This document shows, one piece after another, positions 30,801-41,628 of a stretch of 64,000 nt of DNA (positions within the stretch are counted from its first letter, which is position 1; every line of letters starts with the position of its first letter). A program made the translations under genes and the position numbers. The notes beneath the pieces are model-generated. The model saw only the letters and a list, made by a program, of their open reading frames with translations, had not been told where the DNA came from and made no database searches. The stretch comes from Arthrobacter cryoconiti. Its GTDB lineage: Bacteria > Actinomycetota > Actinomycetes > Actinomycetales > Micrococcaceae. The stretch is from the NCBI RefSeq assembly GCF_020905375.1, contig NZ_JAJJBU010000003.1, forward strand, positions 372,001-436,000. The letters are read 5' to 3'.

Positions 30801-32269
30801 TGTTGCTGGGCGTCATGGACGATCCTGCCCACCAGTCCCAGCCCACTGTGTTTTTCGAGCCGGACCGGGACGGAAACATGGCGATCCTCGGTGCCAGCGG
30901 TTCGGGCAAATCCGCTGCCCTACGCACCCTCGCGATCTCTGCTGCGATCACCCCGCGCGGCGGACCCGTGCAAGTTTACGGAATTGACGCCGCGTCCAAC
31001 GGTTTGTCGATGCTTCAGGTGCTCCCGCACGTGGGCGGCATAATCAACTCCGAGGACGCCGAACGCGTGGGCCGGCTCCTGCGGCATGTGCGCGGGATCA
31101 TCGAGGAGCGCTCCGAAAGTTTCGCGGCCCAAAAAGCTGGCAGTATTGCCGAATACCGGCGACTGGCGGGAAAGCCGGACGAGCCGCGCATCATCATTAT
31201 GGTCGATGGCCTGGCCACGTTCCGGGAACAATACGAATTCCGGGTGGGCATGAACCAATTCGAGACGCTGCAACAAATCGCCACAGACGGCCGTCCCATG
31301 GGCGTCCACATTGTCATTGCCGGAGATAGCGCCAAGTCCTTGCCCGCATCGCTAGCCGCCTCGGTACAGCGACTGTTGGTGCTGCGTATGGCCACGATGG
31401 ACGACTACTCCAATCTGGGCCTGCCCCGCGATGTGCTCAATGCTGCTTCCCCTCCCGGGCGGGGTTTGATCGACAACGGAGAAATCCAGTTAGCGATCTT
31501 TGGTGGCAATGCGAACTTAGCCCTGCAGGCGCGGCAAGTGGAGAAACTCGCCGAAACATTGAGGCGTCAAGGCGTGGCACAGGCACCGCGCATCGAGTCG
31601 TTGCCGGAGTCGCTGGACTTGAACGTGCTGCCCGCCGGGACCCCGGGAAACGCCATCATCGGCGTGGACGACTACAACCTGGAACCGGCGTCACTGCTGG
31701 CAAACGGTGCACTCATGCTGACCGGTCCGCCCGGATCCGGACGCACCACGGCGCTGGTCACGCTCGCAGAGGCCCTGAAGCGTTCGACGCCGGCCGTCCG
31801 TCGGGTGTATCTCGGATCGCGGAAGTCAGCCATTGCGCACATGCCAGTATGGGACGAATCGTTTACTACCAATCATGGCGTGGAGCCGGAGCTTGGGCGT
31901 CTGATCGAACTGGTGGAATCCGAAAGCGTGGATGTGGCGCTCTTCATCGAAGGGGTGACTGAATTTGCCGACTCCGAGGTCGAAATGGACTTGGTGAACC
32001 TGATCAAGGCGGCTGTGAAGGCGAACCATTTCGTGGTGGGTGAAGCTGAATCCTCCACCTGGGCCGGTGCGTGGAGCCTCTCCGGACTGTTCAAGTCCGG
32101 ACGTCGTGGTTTGCTCATGAACCCAGGAGACCTCGAAGGGGATTCCCTCATGAGCACTCCGCTAGGAAGGCTGCACAACAACAAGTTCGTCCCCGGCCGT
32201 GGCTACGTGGTGGGCCGAGGCAAAGCGTTCAAGCTGCAGGTCGCCACCACCATGGACCACGAGCGGTAG
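27833..32269 (+). CDS. FtsK/SpoIIIE-type ATPase of the EccC/EssC family with ubiquitin-like and FHA domains
   Basis: A 1478-residue type VII secretion motor candidate. Residues 1-85 look ubiquitin-like (EsaB/YukD-like), and 108-195 form an FHA domain (YIGRDYSADVRLSD; SKRHARI; DTGSANGMMMDG). Two membrane helices lie at about 240-281. Three P-loop modules follow: GGTTGAGKS (694-702) with VIVVDEFAAL, GASGSGKS (1020-1027) with IIMVDGLATF, and GPPGSGRTT (1298-1306) with ALFIEGVTEF. The third has Arg in place of the P-loop Lys. This order (FHA, two helices, three ATPases) matches Firmicutes EssC rather than mycobacterial EccC. It is coupled upstream by ATGA and followed by a WXG100 gene, its expected substrate. 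Confidence 0.94.
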   Translation: MRIRLTLRREPQPDKNLAVTVDGLATVGDIATELYLSDPSRKGAVAPEKLSLLVEESMVGGVRGRTLPPEANLLESGLRPGATVSLTQVSDSFHVPAQDRGPAAATLRVMSGPDVGQEFALPLGTSYIGRDYSADVRLSDPLMSKRHARITVGETVEIADTGSANGMMMDGIQFSRAVLGSSDEVTLGETSISVVSLGRGGQSGPTSPLVEFNRSPRVVPSFEIEEQVVPSGPQRPKRERFPLIMLVAPIFMGGAMFVITKSLFSLIFIAMMPLMIIGSYVDQRRQIRADTRENIEQFRKSAIEFRRQMTARQQVERAVRLAECPSAAETVDAIYKLGPLMWTHRPEHDAFLTLRLGIGRQPSRTPVKAPTDNNTLPEFMAEIADLKKEFDDVDAVPVVAKLRESGALGLAGPRGVVDDVARALVLQAVGLHSPAELAVAAMTSMESKARWEWLQWLPHVGSVHSPLAADHLGAGTGAASILLAALEDLIVTRGASLAANSAAHRGPIVEDKEKVPVPVVPALLVIVEDDVKVDRARLTRLAEHGADVGVHILWVASSLQALPASCRDFIHVAETATTGQVRLGALTFPVSCESVDAELAATLARMLAPVVDVGKPVDDDSDLPRSVSYVALAGHELVEGTSTIADHWLENNSVSSRAVKNRKYQGSLRALVGSKGVAPMYLDLKTEGPHALVGGTTGAGKSEFLQAWVLGMAAAYSPDRLSFLFVDYKGGAAFADCVKLPHTVGLVTDLSPHLVRRALTSLRAELHYREHLLNRKKAKDLLAMEREADPEAPPSLVIVVDEFAALAKEVPEFVDGVVDVAARGRSLGLHLILATQRPSGVIKDNLRANTNMRIALRMADVDDSQDILGEPTAAYFSPSIPGRGAAKTGPGRIQGFQTGYAGGWTTRTPQRPRIDIVEMDFGAGAAWEQELEQVPVEDSAGPNDISRAVANISLAAVELGVKPPRKPWLSELPDTYDFSKLPNPRTDEKLLLGVMDDPAHQSQPTVFFEPDRDGNMAILGASGSGKSAALRTLAISAAITPRGGPVQVYGIDAASNGLSMLQVLPHVGGIINSEDAERVGRLLRHVRGIIEERSESFAAQKAGSIAEYRRLAGKPDEPRIIIMVDGLATFREQYEFRVGMNQFETLQQIATDGRPMGVHIVIAGDSAKSLPASLAASVQRLLVLRMATMDDYSNLGLPRDVLNAASPPGRGLIDNGEIQLAIFGGNANLALQARQVEKLAETLRRQGVAQAPRIESLPESLDLNVLPAGTPGNAIIGVDDYNLEPASLLANGALMLTGPPGSGRTTALVTLAEALKRSTPAVRRVYLGSRKSAIAHMPVWDESFTTNHGVEPELGRLIELVESESVDVALFIEGVTEFADSEVEMDLVNLIKAAVKANHFVVGEAESSTWAGAWSLSGLFKSGRRGLLMNPGDLEGDSLMSTPLGRLHNNKFVPGRGYVVGRGKAFKLQVATTMDHER

Positions 32270-32281
32270 TTGTTTCATTTT

Positions 32282-32314
32282 GCTCCGGTCTTGTTCCGGT
32301 CTTGCTCCGGTCTT
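32282..32314. repeat. Three direct 11-bp repeats upstream of the WXG100 gene
   Basis: GCTCCGGTCTT, GTTCCGGTCTT and GCTCCGGTCTT lie head to tail in the 188-bp gap between the ATPase and the WXG100 gene. The 11-bp period is about one DNA helical turn, so a protein could bind all three on one face. Nothing else in the gap looks like a gene. Confidence 0.75.
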
Positions 32315-32457
32315 GTTGTGGGATCGGATGGGGAGAGCTATATGGGGAGTCCAGCCCATCGACGGAGATCGCCTGCGTGGGATAGATTCATATCAGTCGC
32401 CACCCGGAAACCCGGGGCTGCGAATCACTGACAACTTCGATTCAAAGGATGTGCATC

Positions 32458-32724
32458 ATGGCCGGTTTGATTGGTAATGACCCCCAGGACATGGCGGATT
32501 TGGCAAGCAAGATTGCCCACGCAGTCGATCAGATCCACACCATCACGAGCACCTTGGATTCCAAGGCAAACTCCGTTCAGTGGCAGGGTCCGGATGCTAG
32601 CCGCTTCAAGACCAGCGACTGGCCTTCCTACAAGAGCTCACTGACCCGCGTGGCAGCTGACCTCGAGACGGTCAAGGCCACTGTGCTCAAGCAGAAGCAG
32701 CAGCAGGAAGCAGCTTCCGCTTAA
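32458..32724 (+). CDS. WXG100-family (Esx-like) secreted protein
   Basis: The start at ATG 32458 is set by AAAGGA at 32444-32449, eight bases upstream; an earlier ATG (32449) overlaps that site. The 88-residue product has the helix-turn-helix hairpin pattern of the WXG100 family: helix one at about 10-37, a WQG motif, then helix two to the end. Length and motif match EsxA-type type VII substrates. A YxxxD/E export signal is not visible in the C-terminal tail (KQKQQQEAASA), as in Firmicutes-type members. It stands directly after the EssC-like ATPase and before a terminator. It may form a homodimer, since no second WXG100 gene is present. Confidence 0.93.
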   Translation: MAGLIGNDPQDMADLASKIAHAVDQIHTITSTLDSKANSVQWQGPDASRFKTSDWPSYKSSLTRVAADLETVKATVLKQKQQQEAASA

Positions 32725-35981
<3,257 letters not shown>

Positions 35982-36019
35982 GCGGCTCTTCTGAAGTGTT
36001 GATGCGCGGTAAGGAAGCT

Positions 36020-36571
36020 ATGAGAACGGATGCCCAGATTTCGGATCAGAAACCGCACCAATCCCTGCCCTGGCAGCCGGTACTGGCGGCGCTGGCTAAC
36101 GAGTACGCCATGAAGGTTTATGCGCGGCAAGTGCTTATCGATACCCCAGCGGGGATGGCTGAAACGGGAGTTCCTTACCCGGTTGATGCACGTGAGCGGC
36201 AGGCGCTGAATAGATTAGTAGCGGTGGGTTTACTTGATCCTGACACCTTTTTACCAATACCTGGAGCCCTCGCTAGGGTTCTTGCGGCTAACGCGACGCC
36301 GAAGCGAGAAGGCATTGAGAGGTTTTTTGAAAGCGGAATGCTTACCCGGCTGCCGATGAACGCGGCGCAGCGCCTGGAAGTGCTCGAGCATCTGGCCCAG
36401 CGACTGATCCCGACCGAGACTGACCTGGCTGAACTGGATATCAATCGTCTCCTGGCAACCGTAACGCGGGATATTCCCACCCTGCGCCGTGCGCTGGTGG
36501 ACCATGGGCTGCTGTTGCGCAACGTTGAGGGGAGCCGGTATCGCTCGCCTTCGCATTCATTTGGCAGCTGA
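36020..36571 (+). CDS. DUF2087 domain protein
   Basis: I place the start at ATG 36020 because AAGGA lies five bases upstream; ATG 36002 is an alternative with no clear ribosome site. The 183-residue protein has an N-terminal helical region like a small regulator's winged helix (about 15-95) and a C-terminal DUF2087 domain (about 98-176: LPMNAAQRLEVLEHLAQRL, ELDINRLL, LRRALVDHGLLLR). DUF2087 is often attached to ArsR- or MarR-like helices, so a transcriptional role is plausible but unproven. Its stop codon lies inside the left arm of a hairpin repeat. Confidence 0.85.
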   Translation: MRTDAQISDQKPHQSLPWQPVLAALANEYAMKVYARQVLIDTPAGMAETGVPYPVDARERQALNRLVAVGLLDPDTFLPIPGALARVLAANATPKREGIERFFESGMLTRLPMNAAQRLEVLEHLAQRLIPTETDLAELDINRLLATVTRDIPTLRRALVDHGLLLRNVEGSRYRSPSHSFGS

Positions 36572-36615
36572 TGCGGGTTCGGGCGCCGTGGACCCGCATC
36601 AGATGCACAATGAGT
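36555..36615. repeat. Imperfect hairpin element, copy 1
   Basis: A 24-bp stem with about 20 pairs (36555-36578 against 36592-36615) and a 13-base loop. Its core is TGATGCGGGT…ACCCGCATCA. It lies between the convergent DUF2087 and AbiEi-like genes and matches a second copy at 37631-37693 in arm sequence and loop length. It could act as a bidirectional terminator or be a dispersed REP-like element. Confidence 0.8.
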
Positions 36616-36619
36616 GGAG

Positions 36620-37555
36620 TCAGCCTGGCCGCCATCCGTGCTGAGCCAGAGCCTGGGCGAACATGGCAGCTACGTGTTTCTGGCCCCGAGCGAAATCTGC
36701 GCCGTACACTTTCACCTGTAGCCACCCGCGGGCGGCAGCGCGCTCGTCACGGGTCCGGTCGTAGAGCTGTTTCCTCGTTGTCTGGTGAATAGCCCCTTCA
36801 TATTCGCCGCACACCTTGTACTTTTCACACGCCAGATCCGGGTAGGCATCGTATTCTCCTGGTTCGCCATAGATGGTGTGGTTTGGCACAAATTCGGGCA
36901 ACCCGGCGCTGCGAAGTAGAAGCCGCAATTTAGTCTCTGGAGGCGAGTCAGCCCCCACCCGCATCAACCCCATTGCTTCACGGGCCCTGCCTAAACCCGG
37001 CAAATGAAACTTTTCGCCAATGTAGTCCCGCAATTTAGCCTCTGGGACGATTGCGCGCTTGCGTGCTTCAAAATGACGATTGTGTGCACAGATGAGGAAG
37101 TCCGCGACCGCGACTAAATCATCCAGATCCAGCACGGAAGCCAGATCCAAGAACGTCCGAGCTGGAGTTGTCACCGGTACGCCGTGGATGGTCATGATCT
37201 CACTTCCAGAAAGCAGCATGCTGTGTCCGGTGGCGCCCTTCCGCCGGGGCGTCGACATCCCCGGTTGTCGAGTGAGATGAAGTGTCTTGATATCTTCTGC
37301 AAACCACGGCAGCGGCATACCGTGAATCAACGCCGCCGTCACATGGGAAATGCAGACGTCCTGACCCAGATGCACATAGGGCCGGACCCGTTCCACCAAC
37401 GTTTGCGGGGCATCGTAGGGAACCCGTATTCCCCGGCTGGGACACTGGAGGTCTTTAGCTCGCAGCCGGCTCAGCGTTGCACCTGCCGCCAGCCCCTCAC
37501 GGAAAGTAAAGGACTGGCTGGCAAGTATGCCGGGAAGTCGGGGTCTAACCACCAT
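36620..37555 (-). CDS. AbiEi-like / DUF559-like (Vsr-fold) protein
   Basis: A 311-residue protein on the minus strand. The N-terminal half resembles AbiEi antitoxin-type proteins (ISHVTAALIHGMPLP; VTTPARTFLDLA). The C-terminal third has the SPPETKLRLLLRSAGLPEF motif, then DAYPDLACEKYKVCGEYEG and a terminal beta-rich segment. That pattern fits the restriction-endonuclease-like fold of DUF559/Vsr proteins common in Micrococcales, with the acidic D…E residues plausibly catalytic. No AbiEii-type nucleotidyltransferase toxin is adjacent, so I do not call a toxin-antitoxin pair. It is an isolated minus-strand gene flanked by matching hairpins. Confidence 0.8.
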   Translation of the reverse strand: MVVRPRLPGILASQSFTFREGLAAGATLSRLRAKDLQCPSRGIRVPYDAPQTLVERVRPYVHLGQDVCISHVTAALIHGMPLPWFAEDIKTLHLTRQPGMSTPRRKGATGHSMLLSGSEIMTIHGVPVTTPARTFLDLASVLDLDDLVAVADFLICAHNRHFEARKRAIVPEAKLRDYIGEKFHLPGLGRAREAMGLMRVGADSPPETKLRLLLRSAGLPEFVPNHTIYGEPGEYDAYPDLACEKYKVCGEYEGAIHQTTRKQLYDRTRDERAAARGWLQVKVYGADFARGQKHVAAMFAQALAQHGWRPG

Positions 37556-37594
37556 GAAAGAAGTCTCGCCTAAAAAGGGAAACCGTGATCTGAG

Positions 37595-37603
37595 TTATCC
37601 ACA
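37595..37603 (+). promoter_or_regulatory. Perfect DnaA-box sequence TTATCCACA
   Basis: A consensus DnaA-box nonamer lies 40 bp upstream of the AbiEi-like gene. It is a single copy, and no AT-rich unwinding region or cluster is nearby, so it is not an origin. It could be chance or a DnaA-responsive regulatory site. Confidence 0.5.
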
Positions 37604-37630
37604 GGGGCAGTGCTGCTGGCATTTCCGCTC

Positions 37631-37693
37631 GATTCATTGTGCAGCAGATGCGGGTAAGAGCCGCCTGCACCCGCATCTGCTGCACAATGAATC
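37631..37693. repeat. Perfect 25-bp hairpin element, copy 2
   Basis: Two perfect 25-bp inverted arms (37631-37655 and 37669-37693; GATTCATTGTGCAGCAG… at the outer end) flank a 13-base loop. There is no T-run. It matches the imperfect hairpin at 36555-36615, so the pair brackets the AbiEi-like gene. The rest of the 231-bp gap 37556-37786 holds the DnaA box and the leader of the next gene. Confidence 0.95.
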
Positions 37694-37786
37694 CGGTGTG
37701 CACGTTAAGGACCAGATGAGTGCGGCAGAATGGGAAGGTGCCCTCACCGGCACGTCAACCTGCAAAGTACAAGGAAAATCCCGCGC

Positions 37787-38284
37787 ATGAGTCTGACCGT
37801 CCGCCCTATAACACCAACCGACTACGACGCCGTCGCTCGCATCACAGCAGATGCATACCTGGGCGCAGGATACTTTGACAGCACTCAACACCCGTATATG
37901 CAAAAGATTCTGCGAGTGGGAGAACGGGCTGCCTTGGCGCCAATCATTGTTGCCGAGAACGGTGACGGGGTCGTTGCTTCGGCAACTTTGGCCCTGCACG
38001 GGGATGAATGGGCCGACATCGCGCTACCTGACGAACTTGAATTCCGGCTTCTTGTGGTGGACCCAAATCTCCAACGTAGCGGTGCAGGGACCACCATGGT
38101 GAAAGCCATCCTTGAACGGGCACGGGCCATGAATGGTATTTGTGCCGTCAGTCTTACGACGGGCGATGACTGGCACGGTGCCCACGCACTATACGAAAAA
38201 TTAGGATTCGTCCGCGAACCCGAGCGGGACTGGGTTGTCCCCGAAAACGGCAAACAACTCCTTGTCTATCGCTTGGGACTATAG
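37787..38284 (+). CDS. GNAT-family N-acetyltransferase
   Basis: The ATG at 37787 follows AAGGA at 37771-37775 and gives a 165-residue single-domain GNAT enzyme beginning at the usual SLTVRPITPTDYDAVARI. The acetyl-CoA-binding segment is RLLVVDPNLQRSGAGTTMV (motif A, R/Q-x-x-G-x-G/A), followed by the ALYEKLGFVRE motif. The substrate cannot be predicted. It stands alone between the AbiEi-like gene and an LssY_C gene. Confidence 0.92.
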   Translation: MSLTVRPITPTDYDAVARITADAYLGAGYFDSTQHPYMQKILRVGERAALAPIIVAENGDGVVASATLALHGDEWADIALPDELEFRLLVVDPNLQRSGAGTTMVKAILERARAMNGICAVSLTTGDDWHGAHALYEKLGFVREPERDWVVPENGKQLLVYRLGL

Positions 38285-38371
38285 GGAATCGATGTTGGGG
38301 CGCCAGGGCCAGATAACGGAAGAACGTTTCGCCAGCGGATAGGATGAAGTCGACTAATTGGAGGCGGGCGA

Positions 38372-39724
38372 ATGCCACGGACGATGACAACTTCTCGAAG
38401 GCACCTCACCGCTGAAAGGCGCCCTGACGCCAACTTCGTTTGGGATAACATCTTCTTTGCCCTCAGCGGCTTGGGCGCACTATGGCTCGCATGGTTGCTG
38501 CTCTCGGAATCTCTTTCAGTTGGTTGGTATCTGGTTCCGCTATTCATAGTCTTCTGGCTGGTACTTGCCTACTTGGTGCTGCCACGACTGCACCGGATAC
38601 TCACATCCATTTACGTCCCCGACTATTTCATTGGTCGTGCCCGCACCAGTGACGGACTTTTGGGAGATCCGATCAACGTGGCTGCCGAGGGCTCCGAAGC
38701 TCAGGTTCACGCCGCTATGGTGAGGGCGAACTGGATCAAAGCCGATGATGTGGACCTGCACTCGAGCTGGCGCATCATTACCTCAACGGTGCTGCATCGC
38801 AGTTATGACGAGGCTCCGGTGAGCCCACTACTGCTCTTTGGTCGCCAGCAGGACTTCGCCTACCAGCAGGAAGTCGAAGGAAATCCGGCCAAGCGCCACC
38901 ACGTCCGGTTTTGGCGTTGCCCGGAAGGTTGGTTGCTGCCGGGCGGGTACAAGGCCGACTGGATGGCTGCCGGAACGTTTGACCGGGCCGTGGGCTTTTC
39001 CTTGTTCACCTTGCAAATAACGCACAAGATCGACGCCGATACGGACATTGAACGCGACCACATTGTCAAAACGTTGAGCCATAGCGATCCTGCTGTGGGC
39101 GTACGGACCATCAAGGATTTCTCCACCGGGTACCACTCACGCAACGGTGGCGGGGACAGCATTGAAACAGACGGCCACTTGCCCGTCGTCGAACTTGGTG
39201 AGGTAGATGCCAGCGGTGCCCCGTCATTCATCGGGGCTAAGGCGCAGCAAAAAGCCCGTGCGCGAAAGCGTCCTGTCTCCACACTGATGGGCGTGCTGCT
39301 GATGATATTGCGGGTGGTGGTGGGACTAGTTGCAGTGGTCACACTCGAAATGGAACATCAGCAAATCCTCGCAGAGTTGACGTCCGGGGCCGACCCTCTT
39401 GAGCGTGAAGTAGTGGATGTGATTTTCAACATCGGGGTTGTGATTTCGGGTATTTGGGCTGTATTTTATCTGTTTCTGGCCATCAAAGTCTTCCAGGGTA
39501 GGAACTGGGCCAGGATTACCGCCATGGCGTTCAATGCGTTGACCATTGTGATTACGGCCATAACATTTTTCGGCGGAACGTCAGTGACTCTGCTGGGGGA
39601 CGTCTTCGGCCTTCCGCTAGATATCCTGATCCTTCTGGCACTTTCGGCCCGGCACTCCAGCATCTGGTCTCGACGCAAGCGTTCCCCCAAGCCCGCTTTG
39701 AAAGCGGCCAGGAGCGCACTGTGA
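38372..39724 (+). CDS. LssY C-terminal domain membrane protein
   Basis: A 450-residue membrane protein with two N-terminal helices (about 22-72), an LssY_C domain (about 95-260) and three or four C-terminal helices (about 305-425). The domain is recognised by SPLLLFGRQQDFAYQ, RHHVRFWR, ITHKIDADTDIERDHIVKTL and W/H positions typical of the family. LssY_C domains are otherwise found at the end of PAP2-like membrane proteins, but no phosphatase domain is fused here. The function is unknown. It may have its own promoter, since it is separated by 87 bp from the GNAT gene. Confidence 0.85.
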   Translation: MPRTMTTSRRHLTAERRPDANFVWDNIFFALSGLGALWLAWLLLSESLSVGWYLVPLFIVFWLVLAYLVLPRLHRILTSIYVPDYFIGRARTSDGLLGDPINVAAEGSEAQVHAAMVRANWIKADDVDLHSSWRIITSTVLHRSYDEAPVSPLLLFGRQQDFAYQQEVEGNPAKRHHVRFWRCPEGWLLPGGYKADWMAAGTFDRAVGFSLFTLQITHKIDADTDIERDHIVKTLSHSDPAVGVRTIKDFSTGYHSRNGGGDSIETDGHLPVVELGEVDASGAPSFIGAKAQQKARARKRPVSTLMGVLLMILRVVVGLVAVVTLEMEHQQILAELTSGADPLEREVVDVIFNIGVVISGIWAVFYLFLAIKVFQGRNWARITAMAFNALTIVITAITFFGGTSVTLLGDVFGLPLDILILLALSARHSSIWSRRKRSPKPALKAARSAL

Positions 39725-39789
39725 ATCAACCTGTGGCACGGGCGATAAGCTAGAGGGATACATTTTCTTTTTTCTTACAGGGGAGATCC

Positions 39790-40086
39790 ATGGCTGCGAT
39801 CAACCGTGAGGACGTGGCGCACCTAGCGCAACTGGCTCACATCGAGATGAGTGACGACGAACTGGACCGCATGGCCAATGAACTGGCAGTGATCGTGGAC
39901 GCCGTTAAGAGCGTCAGTGAGGCTGCCGGAGACGACGTTCCGGCTACCTCTCACCCAATTCCGCTGACGAACGTCATGCGTGAGGACGTGGTGGGTCATG
40001 TGCTCACCGCCGAAGAGGCCCTCTCCGGTGCCCCCGACGCCCAGGACGGCCGCTTCAAGGTGCCCGCAATTTTGGAGGAGAGCTAA
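39790..40086 (+). CDS. gatC: Asp-tRNA(Asn)/Glu-tRNA(Gln) amidotransferase subunit C
   Basis: A 98-residue GatC, the small subunit that clamps GatA and GatB together. It has the typical start INREDVAHLAQLAHIEMSDDE and the C-terminal FKVPAIL. GGGGAG precedes the ATG. It is the first gene of gatCAB, three bases before gatA. Confidence 0.96.
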   Translation: MAAINREDVAHLAQLAHIEMSDDELDRMANELAVIVDAVKSVSEAAGDDVPATSHPIPLTNVMREDVVGHVLTAEEALSGAPDAQDGRFKVPAILEES

Positions 40087-40089
40087 TCC

Positions 40090-41628
40090 ATGAGTGCCAA
40101 TGAATTGATCCGTTCCAGCGCCGCCGTGATGGCCGCGAAGCTGGCCGCCGGAGAAGTAACTTCCGTTGAGCTGGTGCAGGCGCACCTTGATCGCATTGCG
40201 GCCGTCGACGGCGGCGATCGGGGCGTCCACGCTTTCCTGCACGTCAACACCGAGGAAGCCCTCGCTGTTGCTGCCGACGTCGACGCCCGCCGTGCTGCCG
40301 GCGAAGAATTGCACGAACTTGCAGGTGTCCCCATTGCCGTCAAGGACTTGATCGTCACGAAGGGCCAGCCCACTACGGCAGGCTCAAAGTTCCTTGAGGG
40401 TTGGATGAGCCCCTATGACGCAACTGTCATCAAGAAGCTCCGCGCCGCCCGTATGCCAATCCTGGGTAAAACCAACCTTGACGAATTTGCCATGGGTTCC
40501 TCCACCGAACACTCGGCCTACGGTCCCACCCGCAATCCGTGGGATTTGGACCGTATCCCCGGCGGTTCCGGCGGTGGCTCTGCGGCCGCAGTCGCCGCCT
40601 TCGAAGCGCCACTTGCACTGGGCACTGATACGGGTGGTTCCATCCGCCAGCCAGGTGCCGTCACGGGCACCGTTGGCGTTAAGCCGACTTACGGTGCGGT
40701 TTCGCGCTACGGAGCCATCGCTATGGCCTCCTCGCTGGATCAGATTGGCCCGGTCTCACGCACGGTCCTGGACTCGGCTTTACTCCAAGAAGTTATTGGT
40801 GGGCACGATCCCTTCGATTCAACATCGCTGAGTGACCCCTCCACAGGGCTTGCCGCCGCTGCCCGCTTGGGCAATGTTGAGGGCATGAAGATCGGCATCA
40901 TCAAGGAACTGCACGGTGAGGGCTACCAGAGCGGGGTTGAGACTCGTTTCAACGAATCCCTGGAGCTGTTGCGCGGTGCTGGCGCCGAGATCATCGAGAT
41001 CTCCTGCCCGAATTTTGGCTACGCCTTGGGCGCCTACTACCTGATCATGCCCTCTGAAGCGTCTTCGAATTTGGCCAAGTTCGACGGCGTCCGCTTCGGT
41101 ATGCGCACATTGCCCACCGAGGGTTCAATCACCATTGAGCGGGTCATGTCCGCCACCCGCGCAGCTGGTTTTGGTGATGAAGTTAAGCGCCGCATTATCT
41201 TGGGCACCTATGCTCTTTCGGCTGGTTACTACGACGCCTACTATGGTTCCGCGCAGAAGGTGCGCACGCTGATCCAGCGAGACTTTGCTGCAGCCTTTGC
41301 TCAGGTCGATGTACTGATATCCCCGACGACGCCCACAACGGCGTTCAAACTTGGCGAAAAGATCGATGACCCGTTGTCGATGTACCTGAACGACGTCGCT
41401 ACCATCCCGGCGAACTTGGCCGGAGTTCCGGGCCTGACGTTGCCAGGGGGGCTGGCTGACGAAGATGGGTTGCCCGTCGGCATTCAGTTGCTGGCTCCGG
41501 CACGTGAAGATGCCCGACTGTACCGCGTGGGCGCTGTGCTGGAGTCCTTGCTCGAGGCCCAGTGGGGCGGACCCCTGCTTGACCGTGCACCTGCGTTGGC
41601 ACAAAATTCAGCCAAGGAGGCTAACTAA
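40090..41628 (+). CDS. gatA: Asp-tRNA(Asn)/Glu-tRNA(Gln) amidotransferase subunit A
   Basis: A 512-residue amidase that releases ammonia from glutamine for tRNA-dependent amidation. The amidase-signature catalytic Ser-Ser-Lys set is visible: Lys in [12 protein letters not shown], and serines in [14 protein letters not shown] and [13 protein letters not shown]. Length and ends are normal. The stop TAA shares a base with the gatB start (TAATG). Confidence 0.98.
   Translation: MSANELIRSSAAVMAAKLAAGEVTSVELVQAHLDRIAAVDGGDRGVHAFLHVNTEEALAVAADVDARRAAGEELHELAGVPIAVKDLIVTKGQPTTAGSKFLEGWMSPYDATVIKKLRAARMPILGKTNLDEFAMGSSTEHSAYGPTRNPWDLDRIPGGSGGGSAAAVAAFEAPLALGTDTGGSIRQPGAVTGTVGVKPTYGAVSRYGAIAMASSLDQIGPVSRTVLDSALLQEVIGGHDPFDSTSLSDPSTGLAAAARLGNVEGMKIGIIKELHGEGYQSGVETRFNESLELLRGAGAEIIEISCPNFGYALGAYYLIMPSEASSNLAKFDGVRFGMRTLPTEGSITIERVMSATRAAGFGDEVKRRIILGTYALSAGYYDAYYGSAQKVRTLIQRDFAAAFAQVDVLISPTTPTTAFKLGEKIDDPLSMYLNDVATIPANLAGVPGLTLPGGLADEDGLPVGIQLLAPAREDARLYRVGAVLESLLEAQWGGPLLDRAPALAQNSAKEAN

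Noticed and set aside
36620-37555. AbiE type toxin-antitoxin defence system
   Set aside because: Only the AbiEi-like protein is present. No AbiEii-type nucleotidyltransferase is adjacent and the C-terminus looks nuclease-like instead.
37595-37603. Replication origin
   Set aside because: A single DnaA box without a box cluster, AT-rich region or dnaA/dnaN genes cannot support an origin.
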